From the NCBI GenBank assembly GCA_951812805.1, contig CATOSZ010000005.1:124001-188000 (forward strand): 64,000 nucleotides of DNA, read 5' to 3'. Both the position numbers and the translations under genes were made by a program. Below the pieces are notes generated by a model. That model had not been told where the DNA came from, ran no database searches, and worked only from the letters and a program-made list of their open reading frames with translations. Positions within the stretch are counted from its first letter, which is position 1. Each line of letters starts with the position of its first letter. Below, in pieces: positions 54,652 through 63,516 of this stretch. The DNA comes from an uncultured Alphaproteobacteria bacterium. GTDB lineage: Bacteria; Pseudomonadota; Alphaproteobacteria; GCA-2731375.

Positions 54652-55521
54652 ATGGCCCATCTGCAGACGGAACCGTTGCATGAAGACTTCGGCGCCCGGC
54701 TCACCGGCGTCGACCTCGCGGCGCCCCTCGCCGAGGCGGTCGTCGAGGAAATCCGCGCCGCGATCGACGCGCACTCCTTCCTCTGCTTTCCCGACCAGGC
54801 CATGGACGATGACAAGCAGCTCGCCTTTACCCGCCTGTTGGGGGAGCCCGAAGCCAACCACGTCATCCTCGGGCAGGAAGGGCGGATCGAGCACTTCGGC
54901 ACCATCGGCAACGTGCAGGACGACGGCAGCGTTCTCGGCAACGACGACAAGAAGACCATCTTCCTGACCGGCAACAACATGTGGCATTCGGATTCGTCCT
55001 TCCGGGACAATCCGACCTTCGTCTCCATCATGTGCGCCTACGAAGTGCCCGACGAGGGGGGCGAGACCCTGTACCTCAGCCAGCGCGCCGCCTACGAACG
55101 CCTGGACGAGGACGAGCGCGCGGCGATCGATCCCCTGGTCACCATCCACGATTATGTCTTCTCGCGGTCCAAGGTCGCGCCGGACGCGGTATCGCCGAGC
55201 CACGCCAAGTCCTTGCCGCCGGTGCGCCAGCGCATGGTCCGGCGCAATCCCCGCAATGGCCGGGGCAACCTCTATCTCGGCAGCCACGCCCGCGACATCG
55301 AGGGTTGGAGCCACGAGAAGAGCCGCGAGCTGATCGACGACCTGCACACCCGCGCGACGGCGCCGGAGCACGTCTACAGCCACGCCTGGAAGCCGGGCGA
55401 TCTGGTGATCTGGGATAACCGCTGCCTGCTGCACCGCGGTGCCGGATACGACGCCGATCGCCATCGCCGCTACATGCGCCAGACCCGGGTTTGCGGCGCC
55501 GGCCCGACGCTCGAGGAGTAG
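54652..55521 (+). CDS. TauD/TfdA-family Fe(II)/2-oxoglutarate dioxygenase
   Basis: 289 residues. The iron ligands are His and Asp in NNMWHSDSSFRDNPTF and the distal His in NRCLLHRGAGYDADRHRRYM, with the 2-oxoglutarate Arg in HRRYMRQTRVCG. DFGARLTGVDLAAPL near the N-terminus and AIDAHSFLCFPDQAM are family landmarks. It hydroxylates a small acid such as a sulfonate, phenoxyacetate or carnitine precursor; the substrate is unknown. It follows the ABM gene by 10 bp and converges on the TPR gene. Confidence 0.91.
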   Translation: MAHLQTEPLHEDFGARLTGVDLAAPLAEAVVEEIRAAIDAHSFLCFPDQAMDDDKQLAFTRLLGEPEANHVILGQEGRIEHFGTIGNVQDDGSVLGNDDKKTIFLTGNNMWHSDSSFRDNPTFVSIMCAYEVPDEGGETLYLSQRAAYERLDEDERAAIDPLVTIHDYVFSRSKVAPDAVSPSHAKSLPPVRQRMVRRNPRNGRGNLYLGSHARDIEGWSHEKSRELIDDLHTRATAPEHVYSHAWKPGDLVIWDNRCLLHRGAGYDADRHRRYMRQTRVCGAGPTLEE

Positions 55522-55530
55522 GACCGGCGT

Positions 55531-56598
55531 CTACTGTTTGCCGGTGGCGGGCACGACGCCCATCCGCTCGAGCATAATCACCGCGCCATGGTGTTCGAAC
55601 AGGTTCGGCACCCCCATCGCCACGATGCGTTCAAAGAGGTCGCGTGCCCGGTTGGGGTTGCCGTTGAAGAGATAGTAGATGGCGACGGCATACCGTGTCT
55701 GCGCCAGCAGTTGCGCCGGCCCGCGGGCGAACTGCTCTTCGCCGGTGGCGAGGACCGAGGCCGGCACGTCGGTCTCCAGGAACATCTCCAGCAAGGGGCC
55801 GGGCCAGGCGCGGCGCGTCTCTGGCGTGGTGAGACCCGCGATCTCGGACTTCACACCCAGCGCCACCACGCTGTTGTAGATCGTCCGCCAGAGGATCGTA
55901 TCCAAATCGCCCGGCGCCAGCTTCACGGCCTGTTCCAGATCGAAGCCCGCCTGCGGCAGCGTGCCGGCGAACATGTAGAGGATACCCCGGTTGCGGTACG
56001 GCGTGCCCTGGTCGGGGCCGGCCCCCACGGCCTGGTCGAAGGCCCCGAACGCCCCCTGGAGATCCCCGCGCGTCATCAGGATGATTCCGCGATTATTGGA
56101 CACCCGCCAGTCCTGTACGCCGAGGCGGATCGCCTCGTTCAGGCTGACCAGCGCCTCGTCCAGACGACCCAGACGCAACAGGACCTGACCGCGCTCGCCA
56201 TGTGGCTCGGCGAAGTCTGGCCGGTTGGCGATGGCGGCGTCGAAATCGGCGAGGGCGGCCTGGTCCTGGCCCTTCGCCGCCAGTGCGCGGCCACGGCCGT
56301 AGTGGGCGCCCGCATGCCCGGGCGAGAGCGTGAGGGCGCGCGTGAAATCACCGAGCGCCCCGTCATAGAGTTCCAGCTGGAGAAACGAGTGTCCCCGGTT
56401 GACATGAACCACGGCAAGGCCGGCCGGCCCCAATTCGCCGGACTTGATGATGTTGCCGAAGTGCTTGACCGCCGCACTGTAATCGCCCCCCTCGACCGCC
56501 CGCATCGCCCGTTCGAAATCCGCGCGGGCATCGGCCACGGCTGAACCGGGCATGGCCAAAAACAGCAGGACCATCGCGAGGGCCGGAAGGAACCGCAT
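55531..56598 (-). CDS. Secreted tetratricopeptide-repeat protein
   Basis: 355 residues with a signal peptide (FLPALAMVLLFLAMPGSAVA). At least four TPR units are visible from about residue 60 to 220, for example YDGALGDFTRALTLSPGHAG, DQAALADFDAAIANRPDFAE and LDEALVSLNEAIRLG. The C-terminal 120 residues (LLEMFLETDVPASVLATGEE) resemble the NlpI-type tail with helices that may bind partners. The start MRFLPALAMVLL is chosen from several open codons upstream. It lies 17 bp downstream of the Fe-S protein gene. A role in periplasmic assembly or lipoprotein regulation is possible. Confidence 0.8.
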   Translation of the reverse strand: MRFLPALAMVLLFLAMPGSAVADARADFERAMRAVEGGDYSAAVKHFGNIIKSGELGPAGLAVVHVNRGHSFLQLELYDGALGDFTRALTLSPGHAGAHYGRGRALAAKGQDQAALADFDAAIANRPDFAEPHGERGQVLLRLGRLDEALVSLNEAIRLGVQDWRVSNNRGIILMTRGDLQGAFGAFDQAVGAGPDQGTPYRNRGILYMFAGTLPQAGFDLEQAVKLAPGDLDTILWRTIYNSVVALGVKSEIAGLTTPETRRAWPGPLLEMFLETDVPASVLATGEEQFARGPAQLLAQTRYAVAIYYLFNGNPNRARDLFERIVAMGVPNLFEHHGAVIMLERMGVVPATGKQ

Positions 56599-56615
56599 CT
56601 GACGACAACGCCGCT

Positions 56616-57938
56616 TCACGACGCCGGCACCGAGGAAGTGTCGAGGCCGTCGAGACCTCCCTTGAACTCCGCCTGGGCGAAGATGTCCGGCAGCAGGCCG
56701 CGCAGCCAGTCCGGATCGACGTCGATGCCGTTGGCCTTCAGCCAGGGCGCCCCTTCTTCGAACACCAGGCGCCAATCGTCCATCATCCGCAGATGCTTGG
56801 CGCGATCCTCCCGCGGCGCCTCGCCCAACGCCTCGACCAGCAGGTCGGTGAAGTTCAACACCTCGACGTCGCCCTCGGCCTCCAACCTGGAAAGCTGGCC
56901 GTGGCAGCCGTGATAGAGGCTGATCAGCGTGTCGACATCGTCGTGCCGGATACGCTCGAGCAAGGCGTCCCGGGCTTGCGCCTTCAGCGCCGGCGACCGG
57001 TCGGCGCCGGAGCCGCCGCAGGTATAGCCGGGCTCGGCCATGACCTCGACGATCTCCAACCCGGGAACGGCGGCGAGCAGGCGATGCACGTTGTCGCCGT
57101 ACTCGGCCATCCCGACATGGGTGTGGAGTATGGCGCGCCGGCGGACGGGCGTCGTGAGGAGCGGTTGCAGCCGGTCCAGCCGCTCGACGAAATAGCTCGT
57201 CACATGGCCGAAGTCGAAGCCCGGATCACGGAACCCGGCGACGGTCTCGCCCAGGTGGAGGACGCAGGAAGGACACCAGCTCAGCACCTTGTCCGGCGTG
57301 AAGCCGGCGAAGCGGTCGAGGCTGCCCCCGGTGACCGCCTCGCCCCGCTTGAAGTCGCCTTGCCACTTGGCGTGGATGATGCCGCAGCAGGCGGCCGGGC
57401 CGCCCACCACCTCGTAGTCGGCCTCGAGCGCGTCGAGGACGGTCATGGCGTTGAACAGCAGGTGGGGCGTGCGAATCGGATTGCAGCCGAGATAGAACAC
57501 GACGTCGACCGGCCGCGGCGACGGTGGACGCATCAGCTTCGCGAGGTCGTCGGGGGCCAGCTGCATGGCGGCCATGATACGGATCGCGCGCGACATGCGA
57601 CGGAAGAGATGGGGCGTTTCCGCCGCCTCCCGCGCCGCCATGGTGCTGGCCAGCATGATCAGCCGGCGCGGATTGATCCCCTCCGGACAGGCGGGGATGC
57701 ATTCGCCGCAGCCGTTGCACTGGCCGGCAAAGGTCTTGGACGCTCCCTCCAGCGGGGCGCCGGTGCGCAGCAGGTCGAGGATCCCGCCGATGACCCCCTC
57801 CGGTGGTGCGTCGGCGATCCCCGCCGTCGGCACGACCGGGCATGCGCTCACGCAGGCGCCGCAGGCGGTACAGGCGTCGAGCAGCGACGTCGCCGCCCCG
57901 TCGAGATACTCGGCGAGCGATCCCGGAGTCTGGTTCAT
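56616..57938 (-). CDS. 4Fe-4S and CCG-domain (HdrB/GlpC-like) protein
   Basis: 440 residues. Two ferredoxin-type clusters lie near the N-terminus: CTACGACVSACPVVP and CNGCGECIPACPEGI. Two CCG domains follow, with VGGPAACCGIIHAKW and EPGYTCGGSGADR as the cysteine-rich blocks. The pattern is of glycolate, lactate or anaerobic glycerol-3-phosphate dehydrogenase electron subunits and heterodisulfide-reductase-like proteins. No flavoprotein subunit is adjacent, so the partner is unknown. ATG 57938 has GGGAG upstream; the GTG one codon earlier is also possible. It is cotranscribed with the TPR gene and divergent from the tandem cupin genes. Confidence 0.88.
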   Translation of the reverse strand: MNQTPGSLAEYLDGAATSLLDACTACGACVSACPVVPTAGIADAPPEGVIGGILDLLRTGAPLEGASKTFAGQCNGCGECIPACPEGINPRRLIMLASTMAAREAAETPHLFRRMSRAIRIMAAMQLAPDDLAKLMRPPSPRPVDVVFYLGCNPIRTPHLLFNAMTVLDALEADYEVVGGPAACCGIIHAKWQGDFKRGEAVTGGSLDRFAGFTPDKVLSWCPSCVLHLGETVAGFRDPGFDFGHVTSYFVERLDRLQPLLTTPVRRRAILHTHVGMAEYGDNVHRLLAAVPGLEIVEVMAEPGYTCGGSGADRSPALKAQARDALLERIRHDDVDTLISLYHGCHGQLSRLEAEGDVEVLNFTDLLVEALGEAPREDRAKHLRMMDDWRLVFEEGAPWLKANGIDVDPDWLRGLLPDIFAQAEFKGGLDGLDTSSVPAS

Positions 57939-58034
57939 CACAATTCTCCCGCAATCCGGGCGCGATTATGCCAGAGGCCGGCGACGACGGGTATCCTTGC
58001 TATAGTCTCTCCTCACAGATCGGAGGAGAGCGAC

Positions 58035-58472
58035 ATGAGCGGCCCGCAACGCAAAGCCGACGACCACGGCCACAAGGCCCGCCACGAAGACGACATGGAC
58101 TGGGAGACGCTGCGCTTTCCAGGCCAGCTTTCGAAGATGCTGTTTCACCCGGACGCGGAACGGCCGAGCGATCCCAACGCCGGCTTCGTGCGCTACGAGC
58201 CGGGCGCACACCATCCCACACACCGTCACGACTTCGCCCAGGTCTGGTACATTCTGGAGGGTGAGTTCACCATCGGCGAAAAGCTCTATGGTCCCGGTAC
58301 CATGGTCTTCCACCCCGATCCCCACTACGAGGACGCGCTCTCGACCGAGACCGGCGGGACCATGCTGTTCGTGCAGTATCCCGGGCCGACGACCGGCGGC
58401 CGGCCGATCTACGAGGATCGTTTCAACCTTGCGGAACGCCGCCCGCTTTCCGAGGAGAGGCTCGATGTCTGA
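58035..58472 (+). CDS. Cupin-domain protein, first of a tandem pair
   Basis: 145 residues. It has cupin motif 1 ARHEDDMDWE, then PTHRHDFAQVWYILEGEFTI with two His and a Glu for metal, and motif 2 FHPDPHYEDALSTETGG. The C-terminus MLFVQYPGPTTGGRPIYEDR is nearly repeated in the next gene (FMQYPGPTTGARPIHQGR), so the two arose by tandem duplication. The stop overlaps the next start by 8 bp. AGGAGAG lies before the ATG, and TGCTATAGT near 58000 may be the -10. The metal-binding pattern suggests a dioxygenase or isomerase, but the function is unknown. Confidence 0.82.
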   Translation: MSGPQRKADDHGHKARHEDDMDWETLRFPGQLSKMLFHPDAERPSDPNAGFVRYEPGAHHPTHRHDFAQVWYILEGEFTIGEKLYGPGTMVFHPDPHYEDALSTETGGTMLFVQYPGPTTGGRPIYEDRFNLAERRPLSEERLDV

Positions 58473-58917
58473 CACGAACCGGCCGAGCGAGGCCGAGGCC
58501 CGGCGCACCCACAACGCGCCGGTCGTGCGCCGACCCGAAGATCATCCGGGTGATATTGGGCGCTTCGGCAACGTCACCCGCATGGTCTTTCATCCGAGCG
58601 CGGAAAACCCGACGGCGCCCAACGCCGGCACCCTCACCTACCAGCCGGGAAGCGGCTTCCCCCTGCACATGCATGATTTCGCCCAGCTCTGGTACGTGCT
58701 GGAGGGGGAATGCCGCTTCGGGTCGCAAACCCTGCGCGCCGGCGACATGGTGCATATGCAGGACCCGCACTTCGAATACGAGATGCACACCGAAACCGGC
58801 TGCACCATCGTCTTCATGCAGTACCCGGGCCCGACCACGGGTGCGCGGCCGATCCATCAGGGCCGCTTCGACGGCAAGGATGCGGCCCTGGGCGTGACGC
58901 CCGATTTGCAGCGCTGA
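58465..58917 (+). CDS. Cupin-domain protein, second of a tandem pair
   Basis: 150 residues, a paralogue of the upstream cupin. Motif 1 is LHMHDFAQLWYVLEGECRFG (His, His, Glu) and motif 2 is MVHMQDPHFEYEMHTETGCT, with the shared ending FMQYPGPTTGARPIHQGRFD. It starts eight bases inside the first cupin, at ATG 58465. It is 10 bp before the ComB-like gene. Both could form a heteromeric cupin or have diverged to bind different ligands. Confidence 0.82.
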   Translation: MSDTNRPSEAEARRTHNAPVVRRPEDHPGDIGRFGNVTRMVFHPSAENPTAPNAGTLTYQPGSGFPLHMHDFAQLWYVLEGECRFGSQTLRAGDMVHMQDPHFEYEMHTETGCTIVFMQYPGPTTGARPIHQGRFDGKDAALGVTPDLQR

Positions 58918-58927
58918 CGGCCGTATC

Positions 58928-59641
58928 GTGGTGAGCGGCATCCGGGCGTCGATGGACGTCCGTATCGACTCCCTCTCGCCCGGCGCCCACGGCGATCTCG
59001 GCACCGCCGTCGTCATCGACGTCTTTCGCGCCTTCACTACCGCCGCCATCGCGCTTCGCAACGGCGCGGACCGCATCGTCATGGTCGACAGGTTGGACGA
59101 GGCGCTGGCGCTTCGCGATACGGGAACGTGCCGCTTCTGCATGGGGGAGCGCCGCGGTCTGAAACCGGACGGATTCGACTTTGGCAATTCGCCGGCCGAA
59201 ATCGGCGCGTGCGATTTCAGCGCTCTCAGCCTGGCACAGACCACATCCAACGGCACGCGTGGCATCTTCCGGGCACGCCGGGCAAAGCGCATCTATGCCG
59301 GTGCCCTGGTGACCGCGAAGGCCACCGCCGATGTGATTGCGGCGCGCGGCGATGCCCCGGTCACCTTGGTCGCCATGGGCGAGCAGGACACGGCGCGAAC
59401 GCCGGAGGACGAACTCTGCGCGCTTTATCTGCAGGCACGGCTTGCCGGCCGCCAGCCCCCAGTGGCACCGGTGCGGCAGGCGATCCTGGCGCTCAGCCCG
59501 CGCACCGATGGGATCGCCCTCGCCACGGACGATGTGGACGCCTGCCTGGAAATCGATAGCATCCCCTTCGCCGTCCGCGTCGACCTCGAGGACGGCCGCC
59601 CGGTGGCCCGGGCTGAAACGCCGCAAAGGAAAACGATATGA
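58928..59641 (+). CDS. comB: 2-phosphosulfolactate phosphatase-like protein (ComB family)
   Basis: 237 residues. The family core is TAVVIDVFRAFTTAAIALRN, then LAQTTSNGTRGIFRARRAKR and RIYAGALVTAKATADVIAAR; the Mg-binding residues of ComB are in the MGERRGLKPDGFDFGNSPAE segment. In methanogens ComB removes phosphate from 2-phosphosulfolactate in coenzyme M synthesis, and bacteria use related enzymes in sulfolactate metabolism. No ComA partner is seen here, so the substrate is not certain. GTG 58928 was chosen, with ATG 58952 (MDVRIDSLSPG) as an alternative. The stop overlaps the methyltransferase start (ATGA). Confidence 0.82.
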   Translation: MVSGIRASMDVRIDSLSPGAHGDLGTAVVIDVFRAFTTAAIALRNGADRIVMVDRLDEALALRDTGTCRFCMGERRGLKPDGFDFGNSPAEIGACDFSALSLAQTTSNGTRGIFRARRAKRIYAGALVTAKATADVIAARGDAPVTLVAMGEQDTARTPEDELCALYLQARLAGRQPPVAPVRQAILALSPRTDGIALATDDVDACLEIDSIPFAVRVDLEDGRPVARAETPQRKTI

Positions 59642-60414
59642 GCCGGGACGATGTCCGCAAGACCTATAACGAAGTCGGCCGCTACATCATGGAGGCGATG
59701 TACAGCGACGACTATCTCTCGATCGGCGGGCCGGCCTCTACCGATGCCCTGGCCGACGCGGCCAGCCTGCAAGCCGGCGAACGAGTTCTCGATGTCGGCA
59801 GCGGTCTCGGTGGACCAGCGCTGCATCTGGGCGCGACGCGCGGCGTCGACGTAACCGGCCTCGACCTCGTCGAGACGGCCGTGGCGGATGCCAACGCCCG
59901 GGCGGCGGAGCGTGATCTGACGGAGAGTGTGCGCTTCCGCGAGGGCGACGCCACGGACATGCCGTTCGACACGGGCGCCTTCGACGTCGTTTGGGGGCAG
60001 GATGCCTGGTGTCACGTGCCCGGCAAGGACCGCCTGATCGCCGAGGGCGCGCGGGTTCTGTCGCCCACCGGCCGCTTCGCCTTCACCGACTGGATCCAGC
60101 TTTCCGGAATGGGCCCGAGCGAACAGGCCGAAACCCTGAAGGCCATATCCTCGCCCGACCTGGCGACGACCGACGACTACCGGGACTGGCTCGCTCGGGT
60201 CGGCTTCGAGCTCGGCCAGGTCGCGGACATTTCAGAGACCTTTACCCGGCAGTATCGCGACGTCGTCGCCAAGCTGGAAGCGATGGCCGACGATCTCGAA
60301 GGCCGCTTCGGCCGCAAGGTTCGCGACATCGTCATGGCGCGAAACCATCGGATCCTGGACGCCTTCGAGAGCGGCGGCATGGGCGGCGGCCTGTTCATCG
60401 CAGGGCGGGTCTGA
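59638..60414 (+). CDS. Class I SAM-dependent methyltransferase
   Basis: 258 residues. Motif I is [16 protein letters not shown], with the acidic strand end VDVTGLDLVETAVADANARA, and motif II region FDVVWGQDAWCHVPGKDRLI. The substrate side is LSIGGPASTDALADAASLQA. Its length and order resemble UbiE/COQ5- or sarcosine-type methyltransferases, but substrate is not clear. The 4-bp overlap with the comB stop indicates translational coupling. It converges on the MFS gene with a 7-bp gap. Confidence 0.9.
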   Translation: MSRDDVRKTYNEVGRYIMEAMYSDDYLSIGGPASTDALADAASLQAGERVLDVGSGLGGPALHLGATRGVDVTGLDLVETAVADANARAAERDLTESVRFREGDATDMPFDTGAFDVVWGQDAWCHVPGKDRLIAEGARVLSPTGRFAFTDWIQLSGMGPSEQAETLKAISSPDLATTDDYRDWLARVGFELGQVADISETFTRQYRDVVAKLEAMADDLEGRFGRKVRDIVMARNHRILDAFESGGMGGGLFIAGRV

Positions 60415-60421
60415 GCGCGGA

Positions 60422-61642
60422 TCAACTGGCCAGCTCGGCCTCGGCCAGCGGTCGTTCGTCGATCGGCAGATGCAACAGCGCGGCGACGGCGCAGAGCGCG
60501 ACGCTCAACCACCAGACGACATCGTAGCTGCCCGTCGCGTCATAGAGCCGCCCGCCCATCCAGACCCCCAGGAAGGCGCCGATCTGGTGGGCAAGGAAGA
60601 CCACGCCGAACAGTGTCCCCATGTAGCGCGGGCCAAAGACCTGTGCGACCAGCGCGCTGGTGAGGGGGACGGTGCCGAGCCACAGCAGTCCCATCGCGGC
60701 GGAGAACACGTAGGCGCCCATCAGGCTGGCGGGTGCCAGGAGAAAGGCGACGAGCACCACGCCGCGAACGGTATAGAGCCCCGCCAACACGTGACGTTTG
60801 GGCAAACGCTGACCGAGCACGCCGCAGAGCAGCGTGCCGGCGATGTTGAAGAGACCGATCAAGGCCACGGCGTTCGCCGCCTCACCCGCACTCAACCCGA
60901 CGTCGCCGAGATAGGCGGGAAGATGGGTGATGATGAAGGTGATCTGGAATCCACACACCATGAATCCGAGGGTCAGCAGCACATAGCCTCGATTGCGGAA
61001 CGCCGTGGCGAGGGCGTGGCCGGGACCGACGCTCGCCGGTCCCTCCGGCGCCTCGCTCGCGCGACCGCCGCAACCGAGCGCGAAAACGGCCATGACGGCG
61101 AGAATGACCGCGAAGCCCGTCAACCCGCCGGACCAGCCATGGGCCGTAATGAGCTGTTGGCCGATCGGGAGCATGGCGAACTGCCCGATCGAGGCGAAAG
61201 CGCTCGCCATGCCGAGGGCGAGCGAGCGCCGCGCCGGCGGGAAGGCGCGGCCGACGGCGCCCAGCACCACAGCGAAACTGGTGCCCGACAGGCCTAGTCC
61301 GACGAGCACGCCGGCGGAAAAGTGAAACTCCGATTCCCCACCGGTCTTCGCCATGAGGTAAACGCCGGCGCAATAGAGCACGGTTCCAAGAACGATGGCC
61401 CGGGTGGCGCCGAGCCGATCCGAGAGATAGCCGAAGGCCGGCTGGGAGATACCCCAGATCAGGTTCTGAATGGCGATCGCCAGGGCGAAGGTCTCCCGCC
61501 CCCAGCCGAGATCGACGCTCATCGGCACCAGAAAGAGCCCGAAGGCCTGGCGCGAGCCGATCGCCAGACCAAGAACCACGCCGCCGGCAAGCAGCACCAC
61601 GACAGGTGACGGCCAGGACCGAGAGCGTGCTCTCCCGGCCAT
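60422..61642 (-). CDS. MFS transporter
   Basis: 406 residues with about 12 membrane helices. The loop 2-3 motif is FGYLSDRLGATRAIVLGTVL, and VVLLAGGVVLGLAIGSRQAF is the first helix. A second half begins near GGRASEAPEGPASVGPGHAL, followed by FMVCGFQITFIITHLPAYLG, a sequence seen in the oxalate/formate and monocarboxylate-type antiporters. It is 11 bp before the glmS stop region on the same strand, but function is unrelated. Substrate could be a carboxylate or drug; it cannot be assigned. Confidence 0.9.
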   Translation of the reverse strand: MAGRARSRSWPSPVVVLLAGGVVLGLAIGSRQAFGLFLVPMSVDLGWGRETFALAIAIQNLIWGISQPAFGYLSDRLGATRAIVLGTVLYCAGVYLMAKTGGESEFHFSAGVLVGLGLSGTSFAVVLGAVGRAFPPARRSLALGMASAFASIGQFAMLPIGQQLITAHGWSGGLTGFAVILAVMAVFALGCGGRASEAPEGPASVGPGHALATAFRNRGYVLLTLGFMVCGFQITFIITHLPAYLGDVGLSAGEAANAVALIGLFNIAGTLLCGVLGQRLPKRHVLAGLYTVRGVVLVAFLLAPASLMGAYVFSAAMGLLWLGTVPLTSALVAQVFGPRYMGTLFGVVFLAHQIGAFLGVWMGGRLYDATGSYDVVWWLSVALCAVAALLHLPIDERPLAEAELAS

Positions 61643-61653
61643 GCGAAAGTGAC

Positions 61654-63477
61654 CTATTCGACCGTAACGGATTTGGCGAGATTGCGCGGCTGGTCCACGT
61701 CGGTACCCTTGACTACGGCGACATGATAGGCGAGCAGCTGGACGGGCACGGCATAGAGAATGGGCGCCACGACGGGATCGACTGTCGGCAGCCGCACACT
61801 CGCCCAGGCGGCCTCGCCAATCTCCGCGATGCCGTGCTCGTCGCTCAACAGCACGACACGACCACCGCGGGCCGCGACCTCCTGGACGTTGCCGACGGTC
61901 TTCTCGAAAAGGCCGTCGCGCGGGGCGACAACGACCACCGGCACCTCTTCGTCGATCAGGGCGATCGGGCCGTGCTTCATTTCGCCGGCCGCATAGCCCT
62001 CGGCATGGATATAGGAGATCTCCTTCAACTTCAGGGCCCCCTCCATCGCGATCGGAAAGTTCGTGCCGCGCCCGAGATAAAGGACATCGCGCGCCCGCGA
62101 GATATCCAATGCCAAGCTCTCGAGGCCTTCGTCATCCGCCAAGAATTCCGCGACCCGGGCCGGGACTTCACTCACGGCCTGCACGAGTTCCGCTTCGCGC
62201 TCGGCGGTCAAGGTGCCCCGTGCCCGTCCCATTGCAATCGCGAGGCACAGCAGGGTCGTCAGCTGCGTCGTAAACGCCTTGGTCGAGGCAACACCGATCT
62301 CGGGGCCGGCGTGGGTTACCAACACATCGTCGCTTTCCCGTGCCATCGTGCTCTGGGGGACGTTGACCACGCTGATGATCGATTGACCGGACCGGCGCAC
62401 CAGCCGCAACGCCTCCATCGTGTCCATGGTTTCGCCCGATTGCGAGACGAACAGGGAAACGCCGCTCGGCTCCAGCGGCGGCTCGCGATAACGGAACTCG
62501 GAGGCGATATCGACGTCGACGGCGATGCGTGCCAGGGTCTCGAACCAATAGCGGGCGATCAGGCAGGCATAGTAGGACGTGCCGCATGCAACCAGGTTCA
62601 ACCGCGAAATGGCGGTGGGATCGACCGACAAATCCGGCAGCGATACGCGCCGCTCGGCCTGATTGACGAAGGAATGCAGCGTATCGCCGATGACCGTCGG
62701 CTGTTCGTGTATTTCCTTCAGCATGTAGTGGCGATGATTTCCTTTGCCGGTCAGGCCGGAGGATTCGCTCATGACATGGGTTTCACGGGTGACGACGTTG
62801 CCCTCGCCGTCGCGAAACACCGCGCCGTCGCGACGCAGAACGACCCAGTCGCCTTCTTCGAGATAGCTCACTTCGCGCGTCAGGGACGACAGCGCCAGGG
62901 CATCGGATCCGAGGTACATCTGGCCATCGCCGTGGCCAACGACCAGCGGGCAGCCGCGGCGCGCGCCGATCATGAGATCATGCTCGCCGTTGAAGATGAC
63001 CGCCAGCGCAAAGGCACCTTCCAACCGGGCGAAGGCCTCGCCCGCCGCCCGTACCGGCTCCATGCCGTTGTCGAGGTTGGCGGTGATGAGATGAGCGACC
63101 ACCTCGGTATCGGTTTCGGAGGAAAAGTTCGAACCGCGCGCCATCAGCTCCTGTCGGATCTCGCGGAAGTTCTCGATGATTCCGTTATGGACGATGGCGA
63201 CGCGGTCTGTGGCGTGGGGATGGGCGTTGTTCTCGGTCGGTGCCCCGTGGGTCGCCCAGCGCGTGTGACCGATGCCGACATCGCCCGGCAGCGGCTCGTC
63301 ATCCAGCCGGCTGGCCAGCCGATCCAACTTGCCTTCCGCACGACGACGATCGATGTGGCCGTTCACCAAGGTGGCGATACCCGCCGAGTCGTATCCTCGA
63401 TATTCAAGACGCCGCAACCCTTCGAGGATCGACGGCGAGACCTCACCCGCACCCAGAATCCCAATAATACCGCACAT
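61654..63477 (-). CDS. glmS: Glutamine--fructose-6-phosphate aminotransferase (isomerizing)
   Basis: 607 residues, the first enzyme of UDP-GlcNAc synthesis, making glucosamine-6-phosphate from fructose-6-phosphate and glutamine. The N-terminal class II glutaminase begins MCGIIGILGAG (nucleophile Cys2 after Met removal), with RRLEYRGYDSAGIA and GHTRWATHGAP. Two SIS domains follow, with VACGTSYYACLIARYW, SQSGETMDTMEALRL and LGRGTNFPIAMEGALKLKEI. The C-terminus is VDQPRNLAKSVTVE, with the catalytic Lys of glucosamine isomerase. Its length is normal. It lies 39 bp downstream of glmU, the common gene order. Confidence 0.97.
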   Translation of the reverse strand: MCGIIGILGAGEVSPSILEGLRRLEYRGYDSAGIATLVNGHIDRRRAEGKLDRLASRLDDEPLPGDVGIGHTRWATHGAPTENNAHPHATDRVAIVHNGIIENFREIRQELMARGSNFSSETDTEVVAHLITANLDNGMEPVRAAGEAFARLEGAFALAVIFNGEHDLMIGARRGCPLVVGHGDGQMYLGSDALALSSLTREVSYLEEGDWVVLRRDGAVFRDGEGNVVTRETHVMSESSGLTGKGNHRHYMLKEIHEQPTVIGDTLHSFVNQAERRVSLPDLSVDPTAISRLNLVACGTSYYACLIARYWFETLARIAVDVDIASEFRYREPPLEPSGVSLFVSQSGETMDTMEALRLVRRSGQSIISVVNVPQSTMARESDDVLVTHAGPEIGVASTKAFTTQLTTLLCLAIAMGRARGTLTAEREAELVQAVSEVPARVAEFLADDEGLESLALDISRARDVLYLGRGTNFPIAMEGALKLKEISYIHAEGYAAGEMKHGPIALIDEEVPVVVVAPRDGLFEKTVGNVQEVAARGGRVVLLSDEHGIAEIGEAAWASVRLPTVDPVVAPILYAVPVQLLAYHVAVVKGTDVDQPRNLAKSVTVE

Positions 63478-63516
63478 GTTACGCTTCCAATTGCCCCAAA
63501 TTAATCGACACCGTTA

